A program made the translations under genes and the position numbers. This document shows positions 28,399 to 37,227 of a stretch of DNA of 64,000 bases, in pieces; the stretch's first letter is position 1; each line of letters begins with the position of its first letter. The stretch lies in the NCBI RefSeq assembly GCF_018219455.1, contig NZ_CP056122.1, forward strand, positions 2,232,001 to 2,296,000, read 5' to 3'. The notes under the pieces are model-generated. The model saw nothing but the letters and a program-made list of their open reading frames with translations. It did no database searches and had not been told where the DNA came from. This DNA is from Moritella sp. 5 (GTDB lineage Bacteria; Pseudomonadota; Gammaproteobacteria; Enterobacterales; Moritellaceae).

Positions 28399-29966
28399 TA
28401 GTCGTGTGTATAGAGCTGTTCTAGATATTGCTTTGTGCTTTCTTGCCAGCTAAAACGAGCCGACTTTGCGTTGTCTGCAATCTTTGCCCATGTTTTAGGT
28501 TTGTTTGCATGGAGTTTGATTGCTTCGTTAAAGGCATTAATCAAGTTATCACTTTGTTCTTGTAGTGATGAACCGTTAAAGCTAAAGCCATTTTCTAAAT
28601 GCTGAACAGTGTCCTTTAAACCGCCAACAGCATGAACGAGGCAAGGTTGACCATCACGCATGGCTAACATTTGGCTAATACCACAAGGCTCGAATGAACT
28701 TGGCATTAAAAACAGATCACCATGTAGATACATTTGATCGGATAATGTCTGGCCATAACCATTTAAGAATAAGAAATTATCGTGACTTGCCATTAGCTGC
28801 ATGAATTCAAATTCAATGCGAGTATCGCCAGAACCTAGAATGATCATGCGGCCATTCATGCGTGCAAGATCATCAAGTAATACAGACAATACTGTTTTAC
28901 CTTGATAAGGCTGACGTAATAACAGTGCTTTTTGATCGGTTAAACGACCAATGCTGGTTACTAAAAAATCAGTGAAAGGTGCTTGGCTATTCCAGGTATT
29001 GATCTGTTCATTCGCAAGGTAATGTACCGTTTTTAAATGTTCAGACTGTGCTAACCAGCGCTTAACTTGTTGCTGTGCAGGGGCTAAAAAGGTACTTAGT
29101 GCAGGTGGTTTAGTGCGTTTTTTATTGACTGTATCTGTGTATTCACAGCCATTTAAAATACCGACTAAACGATTTTGCTGTTTTGCGTTTGCCAGATCTT
29201 GTTCTAGTCCTTCGCCACCAAAGAAACCATTGCTAGCATCACTGGCGTATAATACTTCTTCCGCATAAGTCGGTGATACCACATGGACTTTGTTACACAG
29301 ATTGATACCAGCGCGCATTGGGTTATAGCAGTGGTTATAGCGCGGATCGCAAATGGCATTTTTATCAAAATTAAGTGTTGGGAACCAATGTAGTAAACTT
29401 GATTTATCGCCTGCAATCGGACGGATACCTTGCAAGGCAATGTTATGCACGGTGTAAACCGAGTGGATATTAGCAAGTGCTTTATATTGCGGAGCGTATT
29501 GGGCTAATACAGCTATTGTTGCACTGTGCCAGTCGTGTAAGTGTAATACATCAGGTCGGGTTAATTTTGACTCGATAAGAAGTTGGCATACAGCAAGATT
29601 AAACAAGGCGTACTTTGTTGCGTCAGTAGCAAAAGGGCGGTTGCCTTCGTCATGACTATACACATGACCGCCTTGACTAAATAAGGGATGTTGCAGTACA
29701 AACTGACGTACTTTATTTGGTGTTTCGGGTAAAAACAGTTCGAATAGGGTAACTGTTTCGGTTTGACCTGCAAACCCAACCTTTACACTTGCAAGTTTGC
29801 GTGACTCAAACTTGTTCGCGTAATGACCATAATCAGGAATCAGAACATCAACGCTTATATCATGGTTAGGTAAAGCTTTTGGTAAATCCCGAACTACGTC
29901 AGCAACGCCACCAACTTTAGCACCTGGTATCGCATCATTTTCGGCGGCTATCATTAAAACGTGCAT
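28398..29966 (-). CDS. glgA: Glycogen synthase (ADP-glucose)
   Basis: The 522-residue GT5 glycosyltransferase extends alpha-1,4-glucan chains from ADP-glucose. The N-terminal ADP-glucose site is GAKVGGVADVVRDLP near residue 15, and the C-terminal GT-B half has MPSSFEPCGISQMLAMR, with the conserved catalytic-site Glu. HDWHS marks the acceptor region. It is the last gene of the minus-strand glycogen operon, 150 bases after glgC. An octamer repeat abuts the stop. Confidence 0.95.
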   Translation of the reverse strand: MHVLMIAAENDAIPGAKVGGVADVVRDLPKALPNHDISVDVLIPDYGHYANKFESRKLASVKVGFAGQTETVTLFELFLPETPNKVRQFVLQHPLFSQGGHVYSHDEGNRPFATDATKYALFNLAVCQLLIESKLTRPDVLHLHDWHSATIAVLAQYAPQYKALANIHSVYTVHNIALQGIRPIAGDKSSLLHWFPTLNFDKNAICDPRYNHCYNPMRAGINLCNKVHVVSPTYAEEVLYASDASNGFFGGEGLEQDLANAKQQNRLVGILNGCEYTDTVNKKRTKPPALSTFLAPAQQQVKRWLAQSEHLKTVHYLANEQINTWNSQAPFTDFLVTSIGRLTDQKALLLRQPYQGKTVLSVLLDDLARMNGRMIILGSGDTRIEFEFMQLMASHDNFLFLNGYGQTLSDQMYLHGDLFLMPSSFEPCGISQMLAMRDGQPCLVHAVGGLKDTVQHLENGFSFNGSSLQEQSDNLINAFNEAIKLHANKPKTWAKIADNAKSARFSWQESTKQYLEQLYTHD

Positions 29967-30117
29967 GAATAAATTGTCCTTAAAGCAGAATATTAAAGTT
30001 GTCTTATTGAAATATAATCGTGGAATTAAAGAGACTTATTGTTATAAAACAAAAATAGCAATAAGTCACTTAGTTAAGAGACTTATTGCCTATAAAACAT
30101 TAATTTTCAGTTATCGA

Positions 30118-31434
30118 TTAAACGAGTTCTGCAGTTTGTTTAGCGGCTTTTTCTAGTGCTGCTTTAACGCCCTTTTCTGCCATTTTTTTAAGCATATCCG
30201 ATGTTACTAAGGTGATCCCTTTTGCGGATACGCGGAAACCGTTTGCTAAGTCTTGGTCTTTATCATAGCCTACGATCAATCCGGCTGGTAATACACATTT
30301 GCTGTCGATGATAGTACGGCGCAATTTACAATTTTCGCCTATATTAGCACCCGGTAATATTACCGACTCTTCAATTGTTGAGTATGAATGCACATGTACA
30401 TTTGAAAATAGCAGTGATTTACGGATTGTTGAACCTGAAATAATACAACCACCAGAAACGGTCGAATCGACAGCCATACCACGGCGTACATCGTTATCAA
30501 AAACAAATTTAGCTGGTGGTAGTTGTTCTTGGTACGTCCAAATTGGCCAGCTTGAATCATAAAGGTTAAGTTGTGGCTCAGGTGTCACTAGTTCCATGTT
30601 TGCTTCCCAGAACGAGTCAAGCGTGCCTACATCGCGCCAGTACGGCTGTTGATCACTATTTGGATCGCTGAATGGGAATGCAAATACTTGATGATCTTCA
30701 ATGATTGCGGGAATGATGTCATTACCGAAATCACGGTCAGATGTAGTTCGCGTCGCATCTTTTTCTAGTTGATCAAATAAGAACTCAGTATTAAATACAT
30801 AGTTGCCCATTGATGCTAAACACTGCCCTGGTTTACCTGGGATCTCATTTGGTTGTGCAGGTTTTTCGTCGAAACGCTTAACGCGGTTATCTTCGTCTAC
30901 TGTCATTACACCAAACTGGCCAGCCGCTTCTTCTGTTGCGACTTCGATACAGCATACCGTCATGTCAGCCCCATTTTCAACGTGCTTAGCAAGTAGATCA
31001 CCGTAATCCATGCGATATACGTGGTCACCAGACAAGATCATGACGTATTTTGGCATTTCTGAACGAATAATATCGATGTTTTGAAATACGGCATCTGCCG
31101 TACCTGAATACCAATCGTTACCGTAACGTTGTGATGCCGGTAAGATCTCGACAGACTCAGACAATTCTTTCTTGAAATGTCCCCAACCACGGTTTACGTG
31201 ACGGATTAATGAATGTGATTTGTACTGAGTTGCAATACCAACACGACGGATCCCAGAGTTAATGCAATTAGATAATGGGAAATCAATAATGCGGAATTTG
31301 CCACCGAAAAATACAGCTGGTTTTGCGCGCCAATCAGTTAACTCATGTAAACGACTACCTCTGCCGCCTGCAAGGATTAAGGCGTAAGTATCTTTAGTTA
31401 AGTTACTAATATAACGATGTGTACCTTTTGACAT
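30118..31434 (-). CDS. glgC: Glucose-1-phosphate adenylyltransferase
   Basis: This 438-residue ADP-glucose pyrophosphorylase makes the glucosyl donor for GlgA and is normally the controlled step of glycogen synthesis. Visible are the nucleotidyltransferase motif [16 protein letters not shown], the [19 protein letters not shown] segment, [12 protein letters not shown] and the C-terminal left-handed beta-helix ([20 protein letters not shown]). Its length equals the usual bacterial GlgC. It sits between glgP and glgA. Confidence 0.96.
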   Translation of the reverse strand: MSKGTHRYISNLTKDTYALILAGGRGSRLHELTDWRAKPAVFFGGKFRIIDFPLSNCINSGIRRVGIATQYKSHSLIRHVNRGWGHFKKELSESVEILPASQRYGNDWYSGTADAVFQNIDIIRSEMPKYVMILSGDHVYRMDYGDLLAKHVENGADMTVCCIEVATEEAAGQFGVMTVDEDNRVKRFDEKPAQPNEIPGKPGQCLASMGNYVFNTEFLFDQLEKDATRTTSDRDFGNDIIPAIIEDHQVFAFPFSDPNSDQQPYWRDVGTLDSFWEANMELVTPEPQLNLYDSSWPIWTYQEQLPPAKFVFDNDVRRGMAVDSTVSGGCIISGSTIRKSLLFSNVHVHSYSTIEESVILPGANIGENCKLRRTIIDSKCVLPAGLIVGYDKDQDLANGFRVSAKGITLVTSDMLKKMAEKGVKAALEKAAKQTAELV

Positions 31435-31564
31435 ATTACTTCTCCATAAGCTTGTGTCGAAATTCGGTTTAATTATTCACCCTTGAATTAACTATTAAAT
31501 CAATGCTTTAAGTTATTTTGTTGTGAAAGCAAGAGTAATCAAGGGCTTAATAAATAGTGTTAAA

Positions 31565-34063
31565 TCAAGCGTCCAGCTGTGTTAGCTTCCAAATATCTTG
31601 ATTGTATTCATTAATTGTTCGGTCGCTTGAAAACGTGCTACTTGCTGCGGTGTTCAGAATGCTTAATCGTGTCCATGCTGCTTTATCTTGATAGGCGAGG
31701 GCGGCTGATTGTTGCGCTTCACAGTAGCTTGCAAAATCATGGGCGACTAACCACTGATCATGCGGGTTTAAAATTGAGTCGATTAATGGTTGGAATAAAC
31801 CATTTTCAAATAAGTTGAAATGGCCACTGTTGAGTAATGTCATTACACTGTTTAGTTTGTCGTCATTGGCAATGATATTTTCAGGGTTGTAGTGAGCCCG
31901 GATATCGGTGATCTGTTCGCTGTGAGCACCAAACAAGAAGAAGTTATCTGCACCGACAGCATCACGGATCTCGATGTTTGCCCCGTCTAATGTACCGATA
32001 GTGGCAGCGCCATTCATCATGAATTTCATGTTGCCTGTACCAGACGCCTCTTTACCTGCGGTTGAGATCTGTTCTGACAAGTCCGTTGCTGCACAGATAG
32101 TTTCCATCGCTGTTACGTTGTAATTTGGTAAGAATGCAATACGTAACCAAGGCTGTGCTAGCGGATCGGCATTGATCGTTGCGGCAACGTTATTGATTAA
32201 TTTGATCGTCAACTTAGCAATGAAATAACCTGGCGCCGCTTTACCACCAATTAATACGCAGCGTGGTGTCATACCTTCGGTATCACCACGACGGATGCGA
32301 TCATAAAGATGGATAACATGCAGAATATTAAGTAACTGGCGTTTGTATTCGTGCATACGTTTAACTTGAACGTCAAACATCATGTTGGTATCGAATTCAA
32401 CCCCACATGCTTCTTTTACTAAATCCGCTAATTTTTGTTTGTTGTGTTTTTTAACGTCTTGCCACTTGGCATGGAACTTAGCGTTGTCATAATAACGACG
32501 TAGTTTACTGATTTCGCTTAAGTCACGGGTCCAGTTATGACCAATCTTGTCGCTAATCAGTTCGCTTAGTTTTGGATTACAGTGTGCTAACCAACGACGT
32601 GGCGTTACACCGTTTGTTTTGTTATTGAATTTGTTTGGTGACAGCTGATAGAAATCATTGAATAAACCTTCACTCAATAACTGGGTGTGCAATGCGGCAA
32701 CACCGTTTACCGAGAAACTCCCCACAATTGCAAGGTAAGCCATGCGGACTTGTGGATCATCGCCTTCTTCGATAATTGATAACGCACGTTGTTTATCAAC
32801 ATTACCTGGCCACTGACAAGCGACTTCCGTTAAGAATCGCGCATTGATTTCATAAATAATCTCAAGCAGGCGGGGTAATAGGTGTGAAAATAAACGTACA
32901 GACCATTTTTCTAATGCTTCTGGCAACAGGGTATGGTTGGTGTACGCCATTGTAGACGTTGTGATCTGCCACGCGAGATCCCAATCTAGATCATGCTCAT
33001 CCAGTAGTAAACGCATCAGTTCTGCAACCGCCACACTTGGGTGCGTATCATTAAGTTGGAACACGTGGTATTTAGCAAAATCAGTAAAATCACTGCCGTG
33101 TACTTTTACCCATTCAGCAATGATGTCTTGTAAGCTAGCAGACGTAAGGAAATATTGCTGACGTAAACGTAGCTCTTTACCGTTTTCACTGGCATCGTTT
33201 GGATACAGCACCATGGTAATTTGTTCAGCTAAGTTTTTACGTGCAACCGCTTCGGTGTAGCTACCAGCGTTGAATTCACCGAGATCAAATTCATCTGTTG
33301 CCGCTGACTTCCAAAGGCGAAGCGTATTAACGATACCGTTTTGATAACCAGGAACGGGTACATCATAAGGCACAGCGAGTACATCTTCAGTCCCAACCCA
33401 TTGGTGATGAGTGCGACCTTCTTTATCTTGATAGGTTTCTACATGACCAAAGAACTTAATACGGCGGTTATGCTCTGGCGCGGCAACTTCCCAAGGGTGG
33501 CCATCACGTAGCCAGTTATCTGGGTGTTCTACTTGATGACCATTTTCGATGCTTTGATTAAACATACCGTATTCATAACGGATACCGTAGCCTGTCACCG
33601 GTAATGCTAAACTTGCACAGCTATCGAGGAAACAAGCAGCTAATCGACCTAGACCACCATTGCCTAAACCGGCATCGTGTTCAGAATCTGCAATGGATTC
33701 TAATTTACAGCTGTAATGGCTCAAGCCTTTACGAACACTGTCTTCTAAATCAAGGTTTAGCACCGCATTACCTAATGCGCGACCCATTAAGAATTCTAAT
33801 GAGATATAAGCTGCACGACGTGTCGGTTGCGTTTGCTGTCGTTTTTTTGTCGCGCGTGATTTTTCCATTAAGCGATCACGGACTGTTAATGCCAGAGCAT
33901 GGTACAGATATTGTGGTGATTCACCCACTTCATCACGACCAAGGGTATAATGGAAATGACGTTTTAAATCCTCAGGCAAGGTTCTGGCATTCACCACTGG
34001 CCCATTATTTGTCTCTAACGTACAAACTTTGTTTGTTTTAGATGTATGTTTTTTTAATGACAT
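31565..34063 (-). CDS. glgP: Glycogen/maltodextrin phosphorylase
   Basis: This 832-residue GT35 phosphorylase releases glucose-1-phosphate from alpha-1,4-glucans. The pyridoxal-phosphate site EASGTGNMKFMMNGA, with the Schiff-base Lys, and the conserved NGGLGRLAACFLDS and KRMHEYKRQLLN blocks are present. It lies between glgB and glgC in the operon, so synthesis and breakdown genes are co-transcribed. Whether it prefers glycogen or maltodextrin cannot be told here. Confidence 0.95.
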   Translation of the reverse strand: MSLKKHTSKTNKVCTLETNNGPVVNARTLPEDLKRHFHYTLGRDEVGESPQYLYHALALTVRDRLMEKSRATKKRQQTQPTRRAAYISLEFLMGRALGNAVLNLDLEDSVRKGLSHYSCKLESIADSEHDAGLGNGGLGRLAACFLDSCASLALPVTGYGIRYEYGMFNQSIENGHQVEHPDNWLRDGHPWEVAAPEHNRRIKFFGHVETYQDKEGRTHHQWVGTEDVLAVPYDVPVPGYQNGIVNTLRLWKSAATDEFDLGEFNAGSYTEAVARKNLAEQITMVLYPNDASENGKELRLRQQYFLTSASLQDIIAEWVKVHGSDFTDFAKYHVFQLNDTHPSVAVAELMRLLLDEHDLDWDLAWQITTSTMAYTNHTLLPEALEKWSVRLFSHLLPRLLEIIYEINARFLTEVACQWPGNVDKQRALSIIEEGDDPQVRMAYLAIVGSFSVNGVAALHTQLLSEGLFNDFYQLSPNKFNNKTNGVTPRRWLAHCNPKLSELISDKIGHNWTRDLSEISKLRRYYDNAKFHAKWQDVKKHNKQKLADLVKEACGVEFDTNMMFDVQVKRMHEYKRQLLNILHVIHLYDRIRRGDTEGMTPRCVLIGGKAAPGYFIAKLTIKLINNVAATINADPLAQPWLRIAFLPNYNVTAMETICAATDLSEQISTAGKEASGTGNMKFMMNGAATIGTLDGANIEIRDAVGADNFFLFGAHSEQITDIRAHYNPENIIANDDKLNSVMTLLNSGHFNLFENGLFQPLIDSILNPHDQWLVAHDFASYCEAQQSAALAYQDKAAWTRLSILNTAASSTFSSDRTINEYNQDIWKLTQLDA

Positions 34064-34114
34064 ATTACTTCCTTTATTATGACATTTGGGCTAACTATTC
34101 TTTTATTACTGTGG

Positions 34115-36364
34115 TTATTTTTTGCTATTTTTTTGGGGGGCTAAGTACACCGTTGATAGCGGTGGTAGCGCTATACAAATACTTTGTGTAAATCCTTGCC
34201 ATTCAACGTATTCGGCTGTGTAACTCGCTTGGCTTGCAAAACCGCTACCGCCAAATTCAGTATCATCGGTATTAACGATAACCTCATATTCACCTAGATT
34301 TGGTACGCCAATACGGTAGCTTGAGTGGCATGCAGGTGTCATATTCGATACCACGACAACATGTTCATCTTTTGCTTTGTTATAACGTAAAAAACTAAAC
34401 ACGGATTGCTCGGCATTACTTGCGTCGATCCAATCAAAACCTTGATGTTCAGTGTCTAACTCAAATAAGGCATCTTGATGACAGTAACTGTTATTTAAGG
34501 CTTTTATGAGCGCTTGAACACCTTGATGCGCTGGTTGATCAAGTAAATGCCAGTCGAGTGACTGGTCATGATTCCATTCCGCACGTTGGCCAAATTCACA
34601 ACCCATAAACAGTAGTTTTTTACCCGGATGTGCCCACATGAAACCGTAATAGGCACGTAAATTAGCAAATTTTTGCCAATCATCTCCGGGCATCTTGTTA
34701 AGCAGTGAGCCTTTACCGTGTACAACTTCGTCATGGCTTAGCGGTAAAATAAAGTTTTCACTGAATGCATAAGCTAATGAAAAGGTCATTTCATGATGGT
34801 GATGCTGGCGATAGAGTGGGTCGCAGCTCATGTATTCTAAGCTGTCATTCATCCAGCCCATGTTCCATTTATAACCAAACCCAAGGCCACCTTGGTCAGT
34901 GAAGGCTGTCACACCTGGCCAGGCTGTTGATTCTTCGGCAACCATCATGATGCCAGGATGATTTTTATAGCAACGCTGATTAACTTGTTTTAATAATTCA
35001 ATGGCACCTAGATTTTCACGGCCCCCATACTGATTTGGGATCCACTCACCTTCTTGACGGCTGTAATCGAGATACAACATGGACGCAACAGCATCAACAC
35101 GTAGACCATCAATGGCAAAGTTATCAAACCAAGCAAGTGCATTTGAAATTAAAAAGCTTTGTACTTCGGCGCGATCATAATTAAAGATATGGGTTTGCCA
35201 ATCGGGATGGAAGCCTTGACGTTTATCCGCATGTTCAAAAAGATGTGAACCATCAAATTGTGCTAAACCATGTGCATCAGCAGGGAAGTGTCCAGGTACC
35301 CAATCGATTAATAAACCTATGTTGGCTTCGTGACAAGCGTCAACAAAAAATTGGAAATCCGCCAAGCTACCAAAACGACTGGTCGGGGCAAATAAACCAA
35401 CAGGCTGATAACCCCACGAACCATCAAACGGAAATTCACTGATTGGCATTAATTGGATATGCGTAAACCCAAGATCTTTTACATAAGGTACAAGCTGTTC
35501 GGATAATGCTTTATAACTTAAGAACTCATTATTTTCGTCTCGTTTCCATGAACCCGCATGCACTTCATAGATACTAATAGGTGCGTTAATCGCGTTTCGT
35601 TCTGCTCGTTGTGCCCATGCTTTCGCTGGGGACTGCTGCCATACACTAGAGCTTACTTTAGTGGGGACACATGATGCCGTTTGCGGTGGTAACTGCATGG
35701 ACGAGGCAAATGGATCGGCTTTTTCTAAGCGCTCACCATTTTCGGTAATGATACTGAATTTGTAATTATTGTCGGTATCAGAATCAGTAATATCGGCAAT
35801 GAATATTTCCCAGATACCTGCACTTAGGTGTTTACGCATTGGATGACGCGTTGGATTCCAATGGTTAAAATTACCGATCAAACTGACTGAGTTTGCATTT
35901 GGTGCCCATACCGTAAAACGAACGCCTTCAATATTATCGGTGATCGTCCAATGCGCACCTAAATGGCGTTGAGCTTGTTCCAACGTACCTTCGTTAAATA
36001 AGTAGACGGCTTTTGGATCTAAGGTTGATGCAAATTTATAAGGGTCTTGCTCGACTACGGTAGAAAATGGATATGCGATTGTGAGTTGATAATTAGCATT
36101 GTATTGTTTTTTTGACAAGCTAAGAACAAACAGGTCGCTGGTACCAACACGTTGATAACGTCGCTGATGGTCTTTATCTTGATAAAACACCTGTTGCGCA
36201 CCGGGAATGAAAGCGCTAAGTTCGTACTTATCACTGGTGATTTGGTGTGGACCTAAAAAAGCAAAAGGGTCATCGAGTGTACCTTGGTTTAGCGCATCGA
36301 TTTGATGACTAAAGCGTTCTTCAAAGCGCCCTGTTATTGTTGCTGTAGTCGAAATGTTACTCAT
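34115..36364 (-). CDS. glgB: 1,4-alpha-glucan branching enzyme
   Basis: The 749-residue protein introduces alpha-1,6 branches into glycogen. It has an N-terminal extra beta domain, a CBM48 module (about 125-220, GVRFTVWAPNANSVSLIGNFN), a GH13 catalytic barrel with GLRVDAVASMLYLDY (nucleophile Asp) and MMVAEESTAWPG (acid/base Glu), and LPLSHDEVVHGKGS, plus a C-terminal beta domain. It is 33 bases downstream of the CBM48 protein gene. This is the long, enterobacterial-like form. Confidence 0.96.
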   Translation of the reverse strand: MSNISTTATITGRFEERFSHQIDALNQGTLDDPFAFLGPHQITSDKYELSAFIPGAQQVFYQDKDHQRRYQRVGTSDLFVLSLSKKQYNANYQLTIAYPFSTVVEQDPYKFASTLDPKAVYLFNEGTLEQAQRHLGAHWTITDNIEGVRFTVWAPNANSVSLIGNFNHWNPTRHPMRKHLSAGIWEIFIADITDSDTDNNYKFSIITENGERLEKADPFASSMQLPPQTASCVPTKVSSSVWQQSPAKAWAQRAERNAINAPISIYEVHAGSWKRDENNEFLSYKALSEQLVPYVKDLGFTHIQLMPISEFPFDGSWGYQPVGLFAPTSRFGSLADFQFFVDACHEANIGLLIDWVPGHFPADAHGLAQFDGSHLFEHADKRQGFHPDWQTHIFNYDRAEVQSFLISNALAWFDNFAIDGLRVDAVASMLYLDYSRQEGEWIPNQYGGRENLGAIELLKQVNQRCYKNHPGIMMVAEESTAWPGVTAFTDQGGLGFGYKWNMGWMNDSLEYMSCDPLYRQHHHHEMTFSLAYAFSENFILPLSHDEVVHGKGSLLNKMPGDDWQKFANLRAYYGFMWAHPGKKLLFMGCEFGQRAEWNHDQSLDWHLLDQPAHQGVQALIKALNNSYCHQDALFELDTEHQGFDWIDASNAEQSVFSFLRYNKAKDEHVVVVSNMTPACHSSYRIGVPNLGEYEVIVNTDDTEFGGSGFASQASYTAEYVEWQGFTQSICIALPPLSTVYLAPQKNSKK

Positions 36365-36397
36365 GATCCATCCTGGATTAAACGTATTGTTAGTTAT

Positions 36398-36718
36398 CTA
36401 TTTAGTACGTAGCGTTGATACAACGCTATTATCTGTACCGTAGGTATTAGGTAAATATAAATCGGCTTTATGATCGTTATGCCATTCATTACTATTAATT
36501 AAGTAGCGAAAATGAAAATTCTGGTTTGTGGGTAAACGAACTTTAGTGCGGAAAACGTTATCTTTTTTTATGTACTTCATTGGTATTGGTTGCCAATTAT
36601 TAAAGTCAGCATGCAGTTCGACAATATCACTGTTAATTAATGATGTACTGGTATCGCAGGCGAACTCAAAAGTAACATCGGCCTCGGCTTTTGTTTTAAA
36701 AAAACGTTTTTTTAACAT
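36398..36718 (-). CDS. Stand-alone CBM48 (glycogen-binding) protein
   Basis: This small protein (106 residues from the ATG at 36718, which has AAGGA 8 bases upstream; an earlier ATG at 36742 lacks one) is a single CBM48/isoamylase-early-set domain. It has VELHADFNNWQPIPMKYI and FHFRYLINSNEWHNDHKADLY, similar to AMPK-type glycogen-binding modules. It heads the glgBPCA operon, so a role in tethering or tuning a glycogen enzyme is inferred. It has no catalytic residues. Confidence 0.85.
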   Translation of the reverse strand: MLKKRFFKTKAEADVTFEFACDTSTSLINSDIVELHADFNNWQPIPMKYIKKDNVFRTKVRLPTNQNFHFRYLINSNEWHNDHKADLYLPNTYGTDNSVVSTLRTK

Positions 36719-37227
36719 GTTATCTTCCTTGTCGTATGTCATCGGTTTAACAAATCAAAGCTGTTTCATCTACACGTTTAAATTAAGTTTATCCACCTAA
36801 TTGGGTAACTATATGTAGGTATTATCATTAAGGTTTGATGTTAGTTAAAGCTATTACTATCCATATTGTGATATATGTCACCTTTTATTGGTTTCATTCG
36901 TAACAATGCGTCATTTCTTATGCTTAATGAGGTTTTCAGTTATATTCTAATTAAAAACTAACCAATTAGTAATATTAATTATCTGGACAGATGAGTGGAT
37001 GACAGATATCAAGAATACTTAACGCAGAGCAAATTGACGATGCTGATGTTGATGTTGATGTATTACGGGCTATTTACTTAACAAGCTAAACCCTTGATTA
37101 AAATAAGTGTTTTTTTGGTATTCACTTAGTCTAAAATTAGAGCGATAAATCACTTTGTTTGTAAGATTTGTAAGGGGAAAACTTAGCAGATTTAATATTC
37201 CTCGTTAATCGTCATTTTAACGATACA
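36719..37227. other. Intergenic region with an HD-GYP gene fragment
   Basis: These roughly 500 bases lie between the divergent glg operon and the HD-GYP gene. They carry AT-rich sequence, presumably both promoters, and the remnant at 36994-37089. No other gene was seen. Confidence 0.5.
36994..37089 (+). pseudogene. C-terminal fragment of an HD-GYP paralogue
   Basis: The translation LNAEQIDDADVDVDVLRAIY, then a few residues and a stop, mirrors the C terminus of the HD-GYP protein encoded just downstream (LKPEQLDFVDVDGLRAIY). Upstream of it the same similarity (YQEYL for ADEYL) continues in another frame, so a one-base frameshift is present. It is the tail of a second, tandem copy that has otherwise been lost. 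Confidence 0.65.
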
